Assembly: GCA_913060655.1 (NCBI GenBank)
Contig: CAJXTG010000016.1
Location: 1-33,105, forward strand
DNA from: an uncultured Nitriliruptoraceae bacterium
GTDB taxonomy: Bacteria; Actinomycetota; Nitriliruptoria; Nitriliruptorales; Nitriliruptoraceae
Direction: 5' to 3'
Length of the DNA: 33,105 nucleotides
Both the position numbers and the translations under genes were made by a program. This document shows positions 16,110-24,550 of this stretch, piece by piece; within the stretch, counting starts at the first letter, position 1; each line of letters starts with the position of its first letter. The notes under the pieces are model-generated. The model searched no databases, was not told where the DNA came from, and saw only the letters and a list, made by a program, of their open reading frames with translations.

Positions 16110-16684
16110 TGGCCGCCGGAATGGTGCTCGTTCTCGACGGGCCGTCGTCGGTCGGCCGGTCGACCACGCTCACCGCCCTGCAGGAGCGGTGGTCCGCGGT
16201 CCGCTCCGGACCGCTGCTCGTCGCCGGCCTCGCGGCGACGCGACGTCAGGCGGCCGCCGCCGGCGACGGCCGCTGGGCGGACCTGTTCGACCGGGTCGAA
16301 CCGTCCACCGCCGGGCGGCCACCACGCTTCCGGTACGGCCCGCTCGGCCGCACGCTCATCGCCGGCATGCACCGGAGTGCGGCCGCCTGGGCACGTGCCG
16401 GCGTCGACGTCGCCCTCGACCACTGCATCGTCGACGGGGCGATGCTCGCCGACCTCGAGCGCGCCTGCGCCGACGTCCCGCTCGTCATCGTCGGGCTGAC
16501 CTGCGACCCGGTCGTCCTCGACGCGCGCGAGGCGGACCGCGACGACGTGGTCCCGGGCCGCTCGGCGGCGGAGCGGGCCGCCGTCCTCGGGGTCGCGCAC
16601 CGTGACGTGGTGGACACGACGGCGGCGACCACCGACGAGGTCGTCGACGAGCTCGTCGCGCTCCTCCGGGTCAGTCGAACGTGA
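16109..16684 (+). CDS. Chloramphenicol-phosphotransferase-like P-loop protein with altered Walker A
   Basis: This 191-residue protein matches the CPT-like P-loop family: a start like VLVLDGPSSVG, a middle strand AGVDVALDH (97-105), then VGLTCDPVVLDAREADRDD (128-146) and VVDTTAATTDEVVDEL. The Walker A motif reads GPSSVGRST, so the usual lysine is R17. Known members phosphorylate chloramphenicol, but most homologues are kinases or phosphotransferases of unknown substrate. The ATG overlaps the gpsA stop (TGATG), and the 3' end overlaps the convergent SDR gene by 14 bp. Resistance should not be assumed. Confidence 0.75.
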   Translation: MAAGMVLVLDGPSSVGRSTTLTALQERWSAVRSGPLLVAGLAATRRQAAAAGDGRWADLFDRVEPSTAGRPPRFRYGPLGRTLIAGMHRSAAAWARAGVDVALDHCIVDGAMLADLERACADVPLVIVGLTCDPVVLDAREADRDDVVPGRSAAERAAVLGVAHRDVVDTTAATTDEVVDELVALLRVSRT

Positions 16685-17591
16685 TGCCCAGCGCGGTGAT
16701 GATGCGGCCGGTCTGCTCGAACAGGTTGGCGAACTCGCCCACGCCCTCACCGAGCGGCAGGGCGTTGATGTCGTCCCAGCGGTCCGCGATGTCGTCGACC
16801 GTCGGCACCCCGTCGAACGTCGTGCCCGGCCCCTCCACCGTCGCGACCCGCGCGAGGTAGCCGCCGCCGACGGAGTAGACGTGGCCGGTGTCGGCGCAGC
16901 CCTCCGACGCGAGGAACACGACGAGCGGGGACACGTGCTCCGGCTGCAGCCGCTCCAGCAGCTGCGGCGGCATGATGTCCTCGGTCATGCGCGAGTTCGC
17001 GACGGGGGCGATGGCGTTCGCCGTGATGCCGTACTTCGCCCCCTCGATCGCGAGCGTGCGGGTGAGCCCGACGATGCCGAGCTTCGCCGCCGCGTAGTTC
17101 GCCTGCCCGAAGTTGCCGTACAGGCCCGAGCCGGACGCGGTCGAGACGATGCGTCCGTACTCCTGCTCCCGCAGGTGCGGCCACGCCGCCTGCGTGACGT
17201 TGAAGGCGCCGTACAGGTGGACCTTGAGGACCAGATCGAGCGCGTCGGGCTCGAGCTTCTGGAAGGACACGTCGCGCAGGATGCCGGCGTTGTTGATCAC
17301 GACGTCGACGCGGCCGAACGTGTCCAGCGCCGTCTGCACGATCGCACGGCCACCGTCGGGCGTCGCGACCGAGTCGTAGTTCGCCACGGCCTCGCCGCCG
17401 CCGGCGACGATCTCGGCGACGACCGCGTCGGCCATCTCCGAGCCGGCGCCCGACCCGTCGCGCGCCCCGCCGAGGTCGTTCACGACGACCTTCGCCCCGC
17501 GGGCCGCGAGCGCGAGCGCATGGCTGCGTCCCAGCCCGCCGCCCGCACCGGTGACGACCGCCACGCGCCCGTCGAGCTCCACCTGTGCCAT
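16671..17591 (-). CDS. SDR of the MFE-2 hydroxyacyl-CoA dehydrogenase type
   Basis: This 306-residue short-chain dehydrogenase has the cofactor motif TGAGGGLGRS (14-23), NNAG (100-103) and a complete catalytic set S153, Y166, K170 (YAAAK). The VVVNDLGG stretch with an inserted loop after it, and the long C-terminal tail past residue 240, resemble the dehydrogenase domain of peroxisomal multifunctional enzyme 2 and its actinobacterial stand-alone relatives, which oxidise (R)-3-hydroxyacyl-CoA. No hydratase domain follows. Its ATG is at 17589-17591 and it is divergent from ddl. The exact acyl substrate is unknown. Confidence 0.85.
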   Translation of the reverse strand: MAQVELDGRVAVVTGAGGGLGRSHALALAARGAKVVVNDLGGARDGSGAGSEMADAVVAEIVAGGGEAVANYDSVATPDGGRAIVQTALDTFGRVDVVINNAGILRDVSFQKLEPDALDLVLKVHLYGAFNVTQAAWPHLREQEYGRIVSTASGSGLYGNFGQANYAAAKLGIVGLTRTLAIEGAKYGITANAIAPVANSRMTEDIMPPQLLERLQPEHVSPLVVFLASEGCADTGHVYSVGGGYLARVATVEGPGTTFDGVPTVDDIADRWDDINALPLGEGVGEFANLFEQTGRIITALGITFD

Positions 17592-17639
17592 GTCCGTGCC
17601 TCCGTCCGTGATCGGTCGTGCCGCCCCGCGGCCCGCCGC

Positions 17640-17645
17640 AACCTA
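17640..17645 (-). promoter_or_regulatory. Possible -10 element of the MFE-2-type SDR gene (TAGGTT)
   Basis: On the minus strand this reads GGTAGGTTGC, 48 bases upstream of the ATG. It diverges from the ddl element 54 bp away. Confidence 0.45.
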
Positions 17646-17699
17646 CCGGTCGGGCCGGCCGGCCGGTCCGGGGTCCGGAGGCGCGTGCGCGGCCGTCGA

Positions 17700-17705
17700 T
17701 AGGCT
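17700..17705 (+). promoter_or_regulatory. Probable -10 element of ddl (TAGGCT)
   Basis: This reads GATAGGCTCCG, 24 bases before the GTG. The flank CTCCG (17704-17708) can pair with CGGAG of the ribosome site (17717-17721), as at glpQ. Confidence 0.55.
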
Positions 17706-17729
17706 CCGCCGGCGTCCGGAGGGGTCCCC

Positions 17730-18791
17730 GTGGCACGCGTGCTCGTCCTGTACGGCGGCCGCTCGGCGGAGCATCCCGTCTCCTGCCTGTCGGCCCGTTC
17801 GGTGCTGCACGCGCTGGGGTCGACGACCCACGACGTCCTCCCCGTCGGCATCACGACGGACGGGCGGTGGACGCTCACCGACGGCGCGATCCCGGCGGTC
17901 ACGGACGGCACGCTCCCGCAGGTCCCCGACGACGGGCCGACGGCGGCGCTGGTGACGACCACCGACGGTCCGGAGCTGGTCGTGCTCGAGCGGGACGGCA
18001 CGCTGACGCGCCGTGGCCGCGTCGACGTCGCCTTCCCCGTGCTGCACGGGCCCGGCGGGGAGGACGGTGCGGTCCAGGGGCTGCTCGCGACCGTCGGCCT
18101 GCCCTACGTCGGTGCGGACGTCGCCGCGTCCGCCCTCGGGGTCGACAAGGCGGCGATGAAGGGCCGCTTCCGCCTGCACGGGCTGCCCCAGGTCGCCTAC
18201 GTCGCGTTCGAGCATGGCCGCTGGCGGCGGGAACCGGACCTGGTGCGTGACGAGCTCGGGCGCATCCCGCTGCCCTGGTTCGTCAAGCCGGCCCGGCAGG
18301 GCTCCTCGATCGGCATCACCCGTGTCGACGACCCGGGCGAGCTCGCCGACGCGGTCGCCGCGGCCGCGGCGCACGACCACCGCATCGTCGTGGAGGAGGG
18401 CCTGACCGGCCTGCGCGAGCTGGAGGTCGGCGTGCTCGAGCAGGACGGCCACGTGGAGGTCTCCTGCGTCGGGGAGATCGTCCCCGCCAACCGCTTCTAC
18501 GACTTCGACGCGAAGTACGTCACCCCCTCGCGCCTCGACGTGCCGGCCGACGTCGACCCGGGGACGGCCACGGCGATCGACGAGGTCGCCCGTCGCGCGT
18601 TCGACGCGATCGGCGGCCGGGGCATGGCACGCATCGACCTGTTCCTCGCCGACGACGGGCGGCTGCTGCTGAACGAGATCAACACGATCCCGGGCTTCAC
18701 GGAGGCGTCGATGTTCCCGCGCGTGTGGGCGGCGTCCGGTGTCGACTTCACCGCGCTCGTCGAGCGGCTGCTCGCCGCCGCCCGCGCCTGA
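17730..18791 (+). CDS. ddl: D-alanine--D-alanine ligase
   Basis: This 353-residue ATP-grasp enzyme joins two D-alanines for the peptidoglycan stem peptide. Family marks: LYGGRSAEHPVS (8-19), LHGPGGEDG (105-113), FVKPARQGSSIGI for the ATP-binding strand, VEEGL...ELEVGV, and NEINTIPGFTE (N315 binds magnesium). The GTG at 17730 follows CCGGAGGGG and begins the conserved N terminus. It is a full-length enzyme. Downstream a five-codon ORF links its stop to the recG start, so recG appears translationally tied to it. Confidence 0.95.
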   Translation: MARVLVLYGGRSAEHPVSCLSARSVLHALGSTTHDVLPVGITTDGRWTLTDGAIPAVTDGTLPQVPDDGPTAALVTTTDGPELVVLERDGTLTRRGRVDVAFPVLHGPGGEDGAVQGLLATVGLPYVGADVAASALGVDKAAMKGRFRLHGLPQVAYVAFEHGRWRREPDLVRDELGRIPLPWFVKPARQGSSIGITRVDDPGELADAVAAAAAHDHRIVVEEGLTGLRELEVGVLEQDGHVEVSCVGEIVPANRFYDFDAKYVTPSRLDVPADVDPGTATAIDEVARRAFDAIGGRGMARIDLFLADDGRLLLNEINTIPGFTEASMFPRVWAASGVDFTALVERLLAAARA

Positions 18792-18808
18792 TGCGCCCCG
18801 GCGTCTGA
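18791..18808 (+). other. Five-codon ORF (MRPGV) linking ddl and recG
   Basis: ATG at 18791 shares its A with the ddl stop; five codons later a TGA at 18806-18808 shares its A with the recG ATG. Both joints are TGATG. No purine-rich ribosome site precedes recG in this gap, so the mini-ORF may hand terminating ribosomes on. Confidence 0.5.
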
Positions 18809-20985
18809 TGCTCGACGACGCCGTCACCCGCCTGCCCGGCGTCGGACCGGCGGCCGCGAAGCAGCTCGCGACGCTCGGGGTGCGCAGCGTCCGCGACCTG
18901 CTCGAGCACTTCCCGCGCCGCTACGCGGACGCGGGCGAGGTCGTCGACCTGTCCGCCGTCGAGGTGGGCAGCCCGGCGACGCTCGTCGGCGAGGTCGTCG
19001 ACGCGCAGGTCCGCCGCCTCGCACCGAAGGGCCGGACGCGCCGCGACCTCGCCGAGCTGGTCGTGCGCCAGTCGGGCGGTGCCGTGTTCCGCGTGTCGTT
19101 CTTCAACCAGCGCTGGATGGCGGACCGGCTCGCCCCCGGCACCGTCGCCGCGTTCAGCGGCAAGGTCGGCGAGTTCCGCGGCCAGCTCCAGCTCGCCTCC
19201 CCGAAGGTCGAGGTGCTCGGGCACGTGCGCGCCGGCCGCAGCGCCGAGGAGGCCGCCGAGGACCTGCGCCACCAGCGGCTGCTGCCCCTCTACCCGGCGA
19301 CCGGCGCGCTGCCCAGCGACCGCATCCGCACGTTCGTCGCCGCGGCGCTCGACGCCGTCGGGCCGCTCGACGACTGGCTCGACCCGGCGCTGCGCACGCA
19401 GGAGGGGCTCGTCGACCTCGACACGGCCGTCCGGTCGATCCATGCGCCCGAGCACTGGGACGACGTCCGTCGGGCCCGCGACCGGCTCGTGTTCGACGAG
19501 CTGCTCGTCCTCCAGCTCGGTCTGCAGTGGCGCCGCCGGCGCCTCGAGGACGGCATGGTCGGCCTCGACAACGCGCCCGCCACCGGCGGGTGGGGCGCCC
19601 GGCTCGTCGACGCGCTGCCGTTCGCCCCGACCGGGGCGCAGCGGCGTGCGTTCGACGGCATCGCCGCCGACCTCGCGCTCGACCGGCCGATGCACCGGCT
19701 GCTGCAGGGCGACGTCGGGTCCGGCAAGACCCTCGTCGCCGTGTGGACGATGCTCGCCGCCGTCGACCGGGGACGGCAGGCCGCCCTGATGGCCCCGACG
19801 GAGCTGCTGGCCGAACAGCATCTGCGCACGCTGACCACCCTGCTCGCACCGCTCGGGGTGAACGCGCCCGGCGGGGTCCGCATCGAGCTGCTCACGTCGT
19901 CGACGTCGGCCGCCCGACGCCGACGTGTCCTCGACGACCTCGCCAGCGGTGACGTGCACCTCGTCGTCGGCACCCACGCGCTCATCGAGGAGGGCGTGCG
20001 GTTCGCCGCGCTCGGCGTCGTCGTCATCGACGAGCAGCACCGCTTCGGCGTGTCCCAGCGCGTCGCCCTGAAGGACAAGACGGCGACCGCGGACGACGAC
20101 GGTCCGGACGTGCTGCCCGACGTGCTCGTCATGACGGCGACCCCGATCCCGCGCTCCCTCGCCCTCACCGTCTACGGCGACCTCGACGTCACCGTCCTCG
20201 ACGAGCTGCCGCCCGGACGGACCCCGGTGCGGACGACGCTGCTGGACCCGTCGTCGCCGGAACGGCGCGAGCGGCTCTACGACCACATCCGGCGGCAGGC
20301 GGGCCTCGGCCTGCGCGCCTACGTCGTCTGCCCGCTCGTCGAGCCGGGGGAGAGCGGCGCGACCAGCGCGGTCGGCCACCACCGGCACCTCGCCGAGGAG
20401 GTGTTCCCCGACCTCGACGTCGAGCTCGTCCACGGGCGCCTGCGGGCCGACGCGAAGGAGGCGGCGATGGAGCGGTTCCGCACCGGGGCGGCCCAGGTGC
20501 TCGTCGCGACGACCGTCATCGAGGTCGGCGTCGACGTGCCGGAGGCGACGACGATGGTCATCGAGGACGCCGAACGATTCGGCCTCAGCCAGCTCCACCA
20601 GCTCCGCGGACGGGTCGGACGTGGCGCCGACGTCAGCGACTGCGCACTGATGGCCTCGCAGCCGCTCGACGAGCTGACCGACGACGGCCGAGCCCGGCTC
20701 CGGGCCCTCGTGGAGACGACCGACGGGTTCGCCCTTGCCGCCACCGACCTCGAGCTGCGCGGGTCCGGACAGCTGTTCGGCCGCCGCCAGTCGGGGCTGC
20801 CCGACCTCCGGCTCGCCCGCATCGACCGCGACCTCGACGTCATCGGCAGGACGCGTGACCTCGCCCGCACGATCGTCGCCGCGGACCCCGACCACGCCGA
20901 CCCGACCCATGCGAGGATGCACGGGGAGGTGGTCCGGCGCTTCGCCGACGACCTCGAGGGCCTCGAGGCGTTGGAGACCGGATGA
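18808..20985 (+). CDS. recG: ATP-dependent DNA helicase RecG
   Basis: This 725-residue superfamily 2 helicase remodels stalled replication forks and Holliday junctions. The N terminus (RLPGVGPAAAKQLATLGV) leads to the OB-fold wedge (about 55-160). The helicase core has Walker A GDVGSGKT (K307), APTELLAEQH, DEQH (408-411) in VIDEQHRFGVSQR, MTATPIPRSLA, and motif VI QLRGRVGRG. The C-terminal RecG box includes LRGSGQLFGRRQSG. The ATG at 18808 is chosen because it begins the family N terminus; longer frames lie inside ddl. The stop overlaps the next gene as ATGA. Confidence 0.96.
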   Translation: MLDDAVTRLPGVGPAAAKQLATLGVRSVRDLLEHFPRRYADAGEVVDLSAVEVGSPATLVGEVVDAQVRRLAPKGRTRRDLAELVVRQSGGAVFRVSFFNQRWMADRLAPGTVAAFSGKVGEFRGQLQLASPKVEVLGHVRAGRSAEEAAEDLRHQRLLPLYPATGALPSDRIRTFVAAALDAVGPLDDWLDPALRTQEGLVDLDTAVRSIHAPEHWDDVRRARDRLVFDELLVLQLGLQWRRRRLEDGMVGLDNAPATGGWGARLVDALPFAPTGAQRRAFDGIAADLALDRPMHRLLQGDVGSGKTLVAVWTMLAAVDRGRQAALMAPTELLAEQHLRTLTTLLAPLGVNAPGGVRIELLTSSTSAARRRRVLDDLASGDVHLVVGTHALIEEGVRFAALGVVVIDEQHRFGVSQRVALKDKTATADDDGPDVLPDVLVMTATPIPRSLALTVYGDLDVTVLDELPPGRTPVRTTLLDPSSPERRERLYDHIRRQAGLGLRAYVVCPLVEPGESGATSAVGHHRHLAEEVFPDLDVELVHGRLRADAKEAAMERFRTGAAQVLVATTVIEVGVDVPEATTMVIEDAERFGLSQLHQLRGRVGRGADVSDCALMASQPLDELTDDGRARLRALVETTDGFALAATDLELRGSGQLFGRRQSGLPDLRLARIDRDLDVIGRTRDLARTIVAADPDHADPTHARMHGEVVRRFADDLEGLEALETG

Positions 20986-21779
20986 GCGGACAGGGGCGCG
21001 TCGCGGTCGTGACCGGGGCGTCGAGCGGGATCGGCGCGGCGACGGCGCGTCGGCTCGGCGCGGACGGCTGGACGGTCGTGCTCGTCGCACGCCGCGCCGA
21101 CCGGCTCGCCGCCGTCGCCGACGACGTCGCGGCCGCCGGCGGTCGCGCCATCGTCGAGCCGCTCGACGCCGCCGACGGTCCGGCCGTCGACACGATGGCG
21201 GCACGCGTGCTGGACGTCGCCGGGCCGCCCGACGCGCTCGTCAACTCCGCCGGCGCGGGCGTGTGGCGCTGGATGGAGGACACGTCGCACGACGAGCTCG
21301 CGACGATGCTCGGCGCGCCGTTCCTCGCCGCCTGGAACGTCACCCACGCGTTCCTGCCCGCGCTGCTCGCACGGGGCGCCGGCGTCGTCGTCCACGTCGG
21401 TTCCCCCGCGTCGGTCGCGCCGTGGCCCGGCGCGACGGGGTACACGACGGCCCGCTGGGCGCTCCGGGGGCTGCACGAGGCGCTCCGGCAGGACCTCGCC
21501 GGCACCGGGGTGCGCTCCTGCCACGTCCTGTTCGGGGAGGTCACGAGCGACTACTTCCTCGCGAACCCGGACTCGCACGCGCACATCCCGCGCGTCGGTC
21601 GGCTCATCCCCACGATCACCCCGGAGCGTGCCGCACGGGTGATCGTCCGCACGCTCGCGCGTCCCCGGCCACAGGTGTTCGACCCGCCGATGCTCGCCGC
21701 GCTGCAGGTCGCGAACCGCCTGTCGCCGCGGCTCGTCGCGCTGGTCGCACGGCGGACCGGACGGCGTCGGGGGACGTAG
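20982..21779 (+). CDS. SDR-family oxidoreductase with arginine at the catalytic lysine position
   Basis: This 265-residue protein is a classical short-chain dehydrogenase in outline: TGASSGIG (11-18) for the cofactor, NSAG at 88-91 in place of NNAG, active-site S141 and Y154. The YxxxK motif, however, reads YTTAR, with R158 where lysine is expected. The C-terminal end (about 245-265) is basic. Substrate unknown. It overlaps the recG stop by four bases and so belongs to the ddl-recG unit. Its TAG stop is part of the -10 element of the next gene. Confidence 0.85.
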   Translation: MSGQGRVAVVTGASSGIGAATARRLGADGWTVVLVARRADRLAAVADDVAAAGGRAIVEPLDAADGPAVDTMAARVLDVAGPPDALVNSAGAGVWRWMEDTSHDELATMLGAPFLAAWNVTHAFLPALLARGAGVVVHVGSPASVAPWPGATGYTTARWALRGLHEALRQDLAGTGVRSCHVLFGEVTSDYFLANPDSHAHIPRVGRLIPTITPERAARVIVRTLARPRPQVFDPPMLAALQVANRLSPRLVALVARRTGRRRGT

Positions 21780-21782
21780 CCT
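21777..21782 (+). promoter_or_regulatory. Probable -10 element of the S9 peptidase gene (TAGCCT)
   Basis: This reads CGTAGCCTCAG. The TAG is also the stop codon of the upstream SDR gene. The ATG follows 27 bases downstream. Confidence 0.5.
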
Positions 21783-21809
21783 CAGCGCGCCCCCGCCACC
21801 GGAGCCCCG

Positions 21810-23945
21810 ATGCCGCTCACGTCGCCCGACCGCACCCCACCGGTCCCGCCGAGACGTCCGCACCTGCTGACCCGCAGCGACGGCACCACCGTCGACGACC
21901 CGTGGTACTGGCTGCGCGAGCGGGACGACCCGGCGGTGCGGGCCCACCTCGAGGCGGAGAACGCCCACACCGCCGCGCTGTTCGACCCGCTCGAGCCGCT
22001 CATCGACGCGCTGTTCGACGGCATCCGCGGCCGCATCGTCGAGACGGACGCGTCGGTGCCGGTGCTCGACGACGGCTGGCTCTACTACCGCCGTACCGTC
22101 GAGGGGCAGCAGTACGCGATCCACTGCCGCCGGCCCGCACCCGCGGGCGTCACGGACCCGGGGGACCTGCCCGACACCGACCGTCTGCCCGTCGACCCGC
22201 ACGACCCGCCCGACGACGAGGTCGTCCTGCTCGACGGCAACGTCGAGGCCGCCGGGCACCCCTACTTCTCGCTCGGCGTGTTCTCGATCAGCCGCGACCA
22301 CCGGCTCGCGGTCGTCGGCGTCGACACCGACGGCGGTGAGGTGCTGCGCCTGAGCGTGCGCGACCTGACGACGGGGGAGACCGTCGAGGAGGTCACCGAC
22401 CGGGCGACGTACGGCTGCGCCTGGTTCGACGACGACGCGACGTTCCTCTACCTCGTCCCGGACGACGCGTGGCGCCCCTTCCAGGTGTGGCGGCACCGCA
22501 TCGGGTCGCCGGCCGGCTCCGACGAGCTCGTCCTCGAGGAGCCGGACGAGCGCTTCTGGATCGGCCTCGGCCGCACCCGCTCCGAGGCGTACGTCGAGAT
22601 CCACCTCGGCAGCAAGGTCGTCGACGAGGTCCACCTCGTCCCCGCCGACGAACCGACGGCGACACCGACCTGCGTCGTGCCCCGCAGCCTCGGCGTCGAG
22701 GCGTCCGTGGAGCACCGCGACGACCTGCTGTACGTCGTCACCAACCGCGACGGCGCGACCGACTTCAAGCTCTGCACCGTGCCCGTCGACGACCCCGACC
22801 CGGGCCGTTGGACGGACCTCGTCGCCCACCGGCCCGGCGTGCGGCTCGAGGACGCCGACGTGTTCCGCGACCACCTCGTGCTGTCGGAACGCACCGGCGG
22901 TCGCACCCAGGTCCGGCTCGCCGACCCCACGACGGGGGAGGGGGAGGTGCTCGCCTTCGACGAGGACGTGTACACCGCGGGGCTGGGCAGCGTCGCGTCG
23001 TTCGACGCCCGCACGCTCCGCCTCGGCTACGCGTCGCTCACCACGCCGATGCAGGTCCTCGACCTCGACACCGTCACGGGGGAGCGGCGGCTGCTGAAGC
23101 AGCAGGAGGTGCGGGGCGGCTACGACCGCGCACGCTTCGTGAGCTCCCGCACGTGGGCCCGCTCCCACGACGGCGCCGACGTCCCCGTCAGCCTCGTGCA
23201 CCGTGCCGACGTCGCCCACGACGGCAGCGCCCCCTGCCTCGTGTACGCCTACGGCGCGTACGAGGCGTCGATGGACCCCGTGTTCTCCTCCGCACGGCTC
23301 GAGCTGCTCGAGCGGGGGGTCGTGTTCGCCATCGCGCACGTCCGTGGCGGTGGGGAGATGGGCCGCGGCTGGTACGAGGGCGGCAGGCTCGCGCACAAGG
23401 CGAACACGTTCCACGACCTCGTCGCGAGCGTCGAGCATCTCGTCGCCACCGGCGTCGCCGCCCCGGACCGGGTGGCGGTGCGTGGCGGCTCCGCCGGGGG
23501 GCTGACCGTCGGGGCGACGTTGAACCTGCGTCCCGACCTGTTCGCCGCCGCCGTCGCCGAGGTGCCCTTCGTCGACATCGTCACGACGATGTCGGACCCG
23601 ACGATCCCGCTGACGGTCACCGAGTACGACGAGTGGGGTGACCCGTCCGTGCCCGAGCTGCTGCGGGTGATGCGCGCCTACTCGCCGTACGACAACGTCC
23701 GGCCGGCGCCGTACCCGGCGCTGTACGTCACCGCCGGCCTCAACGACCCGCGCGTGCAGTACTGGGAGCCGGCGAAGTGGGTCGCGCGGCTGCGGGAGGC
23801 GACGACGTCCGGCCGCCCGATCGTGCTGGAGACCGAGCTCGAGGCGGGCCACGGCGGACGCAGCGGCCGCTACGACGCCTGGCGCGACGAGGCGAAGGTG
23901 CTCGCGTTCGTGCTCGCCGCGCTCGACGTGCCCACCGCCCGCTGA
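21810..23945 (+). CDS. S9A prolyl-oligopeptidase-family peptidase (oligopeptidase B-like)
   Basis: This 711-residue protein has an N-terminal beta-propeller (about 70-410) and a C-terminal alpha/beta-hydrolase domain. The start DDPWYWLRERDDPAV is typical of oligopeptidase B. The catalytic triad is visible: S561 in RGGSAGG, D646 in GLNDPRVQYWEP, and H681 in AGHGG. YGAYEASMDP and GGGEMGRGWYEGG are family signatures. It would cut short peptides, probably after basic residues, in the cytoplasm; no signal peptide is seen. Its stop overlaps the rsmD ATG by one base. Confidence 0.92.
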   Translation: MPLTSPDRTPPVPPRRPHLLTRSDGTTVDDPWYWLRERDDPAVRAHLEAENAHTAALFDPLEPLIDALFDGIRGRIVETDASVPVLDDGWLYYRRTVEGQQYAIHCRRPAPAGVTDPGDLPDTDRLPVDPHDPPDDEVVLLDGNVEAAGHPYFSLGVFSISRDHRLAVVGVDTDGGEVLRLSVRDLTTGETVEEVTDRATYGCAWFDDDATFLYLVPDDAWRPFQVWRHRIGSPAGSDELVLEEPDERFWIGLGRTRSEAYVEIHLGSKVVDEVHLVPADEPTATPTCVVPRSLGVEASVEHRDDLLYVVTNRDGATDFKLCTVPVDDPDPGRWTDLVAHRPGVRLEDADVFRDHLVLSERTGGRTQVRLADPTTGEGEVLAFDEDVYTAGLGSVASFDARTLRLGYASLTTPMQVLDLDTVTGERRLLKQQEVRGGYDRARFVSSRTWARSHDGADVPVSLVHRADVAHDGSAPCLVYAYGAYEASMDPVFSSARLELLERGVVFAIAHVRGGGEMGRGWYEGGRLAHKANTFHDLVASVEHLVATGVAAPDRVAVRGGSAGGLTVGATLNLRPDLFAAAVAEVPFVDIVTTMSDPTIPLTVTEYDEWGDPSVPELLRVMRAYSPYDNVRPAPYPALYVTAGLNDPRVQYWEPAKWVARLREATTSGRPIVLETELEAGHGGRSGRYDAWRDEAKVLAFVLAALDVPTAR

Positions 23946-24550
23946 TGCGCATCGTCGCCGGCACGGCGCGCGGTCGGCGGCTCGTCGTCCCGCCGGGTGA
24001 CGCCGTGCGGCCGACCGCCGACCGGGTCCGTGAGGCGCTGTTCTCGTCGCTCGCCCCGCTGCTGCCCGGCGCGTCGGTGCTCGACGGCTTCGCCGGCACG
24101 GGTGCGCTGGGACTCGAGGCCGCCTCGCGCGGTGCCGCGCACGTCACGTTCGTCGAGCGGGACCGTCGCGCCCTCGCCGCCCTCGACACCAACCTCACGG
24201 CGGTCGGCACCGCCATCACGGCGGGCGGCGCCGGCGCCGTCGAGGTGGTCCGGGCCGACCTGCTCCAGCGGGCCGCCGGCGCGCTGCCCGGCGCCCCGTT
24301 CGACGTCGTCCTGCTCGACCCGCCCTACGCGCTCGAGGAGGGCCCGCTCGCCGGGCTCCTCGCCGACCTCGTCGGCCACCTCGCCGTCGACGCGACCGTC
24401 GTGATCGAGCGCGCGGCCGACGCGCCGGCCCCCCGCTGGCCCGCCGCCCTCCGGGCCGAGGCGTCGCGCCGCTACGGTTCGACCCGCCTCCACCGGGCGA
24501 CCCACGTCGGGTCCGGTCCGGTGCCGTCGGGGGCGGGGAGGGACGCGTGA
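23945..24550 (+). CDS. rsmD: 16S rRNA (guanine966-N2)-methyltransferase
   Basis: This 201-residue SAM-dependent enzyme carries the RsmD N terminus MRIVAGTARGRRL, then VRPTADRVREALFSSL, the SAM loop LDGFAGTGALGLEAASRGA, and catalytic DPPY (125-128). It methylates G966 of 16S rRNA in the 30S subunit. The ATG at 23945 overlaps the peptidase stop (TGATG) and begins the conserved sequence. It ends overlapping coaD (GTGA), the usual rsmD-coaD pairing. The last 25 residues (VGSGPVPSGAGRDA) look disordered. Confidence 0.93.
   Translation: MRIVAGTARGRRLVVPPGDAVRPTADRVREALFSSLAPLLPGASVLDGFAGTGALGLEAASRGAAHVTFVERDRRALAALDTNLTAVGTAITAGGAGAVEVVRADLLQRAAGALPGAPFDVVLLDPPYALEEGPLAGLLADLVGHLAVDATVVIERAADAPAPRWPAALRAEASRRYGSTRLHRATHVGSGPVPSGAGRDA

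Noticed and set aside
16109-16684. Chloramphenicol resistance gene
   Set aside because: Family resemblance only; altered Walker A and a housekeeping setting behind gpsA give no support for a drug substrate.
18748-21204. 818-codon open frame on the minus strand opposite recG
   Set aside because: Same cause; recG on the plus strand has every helicase motif.
20319-23852. 1177-codon open frame on the minus strand
   Set aside because: It lies opposite recG, the SDR and the S9 peptidase, whose motifs are complete. Such frames arise because stop codons are rare at this GC content; its product is a low-complexity Arg/Val/Gly/Asp mix with no motif.
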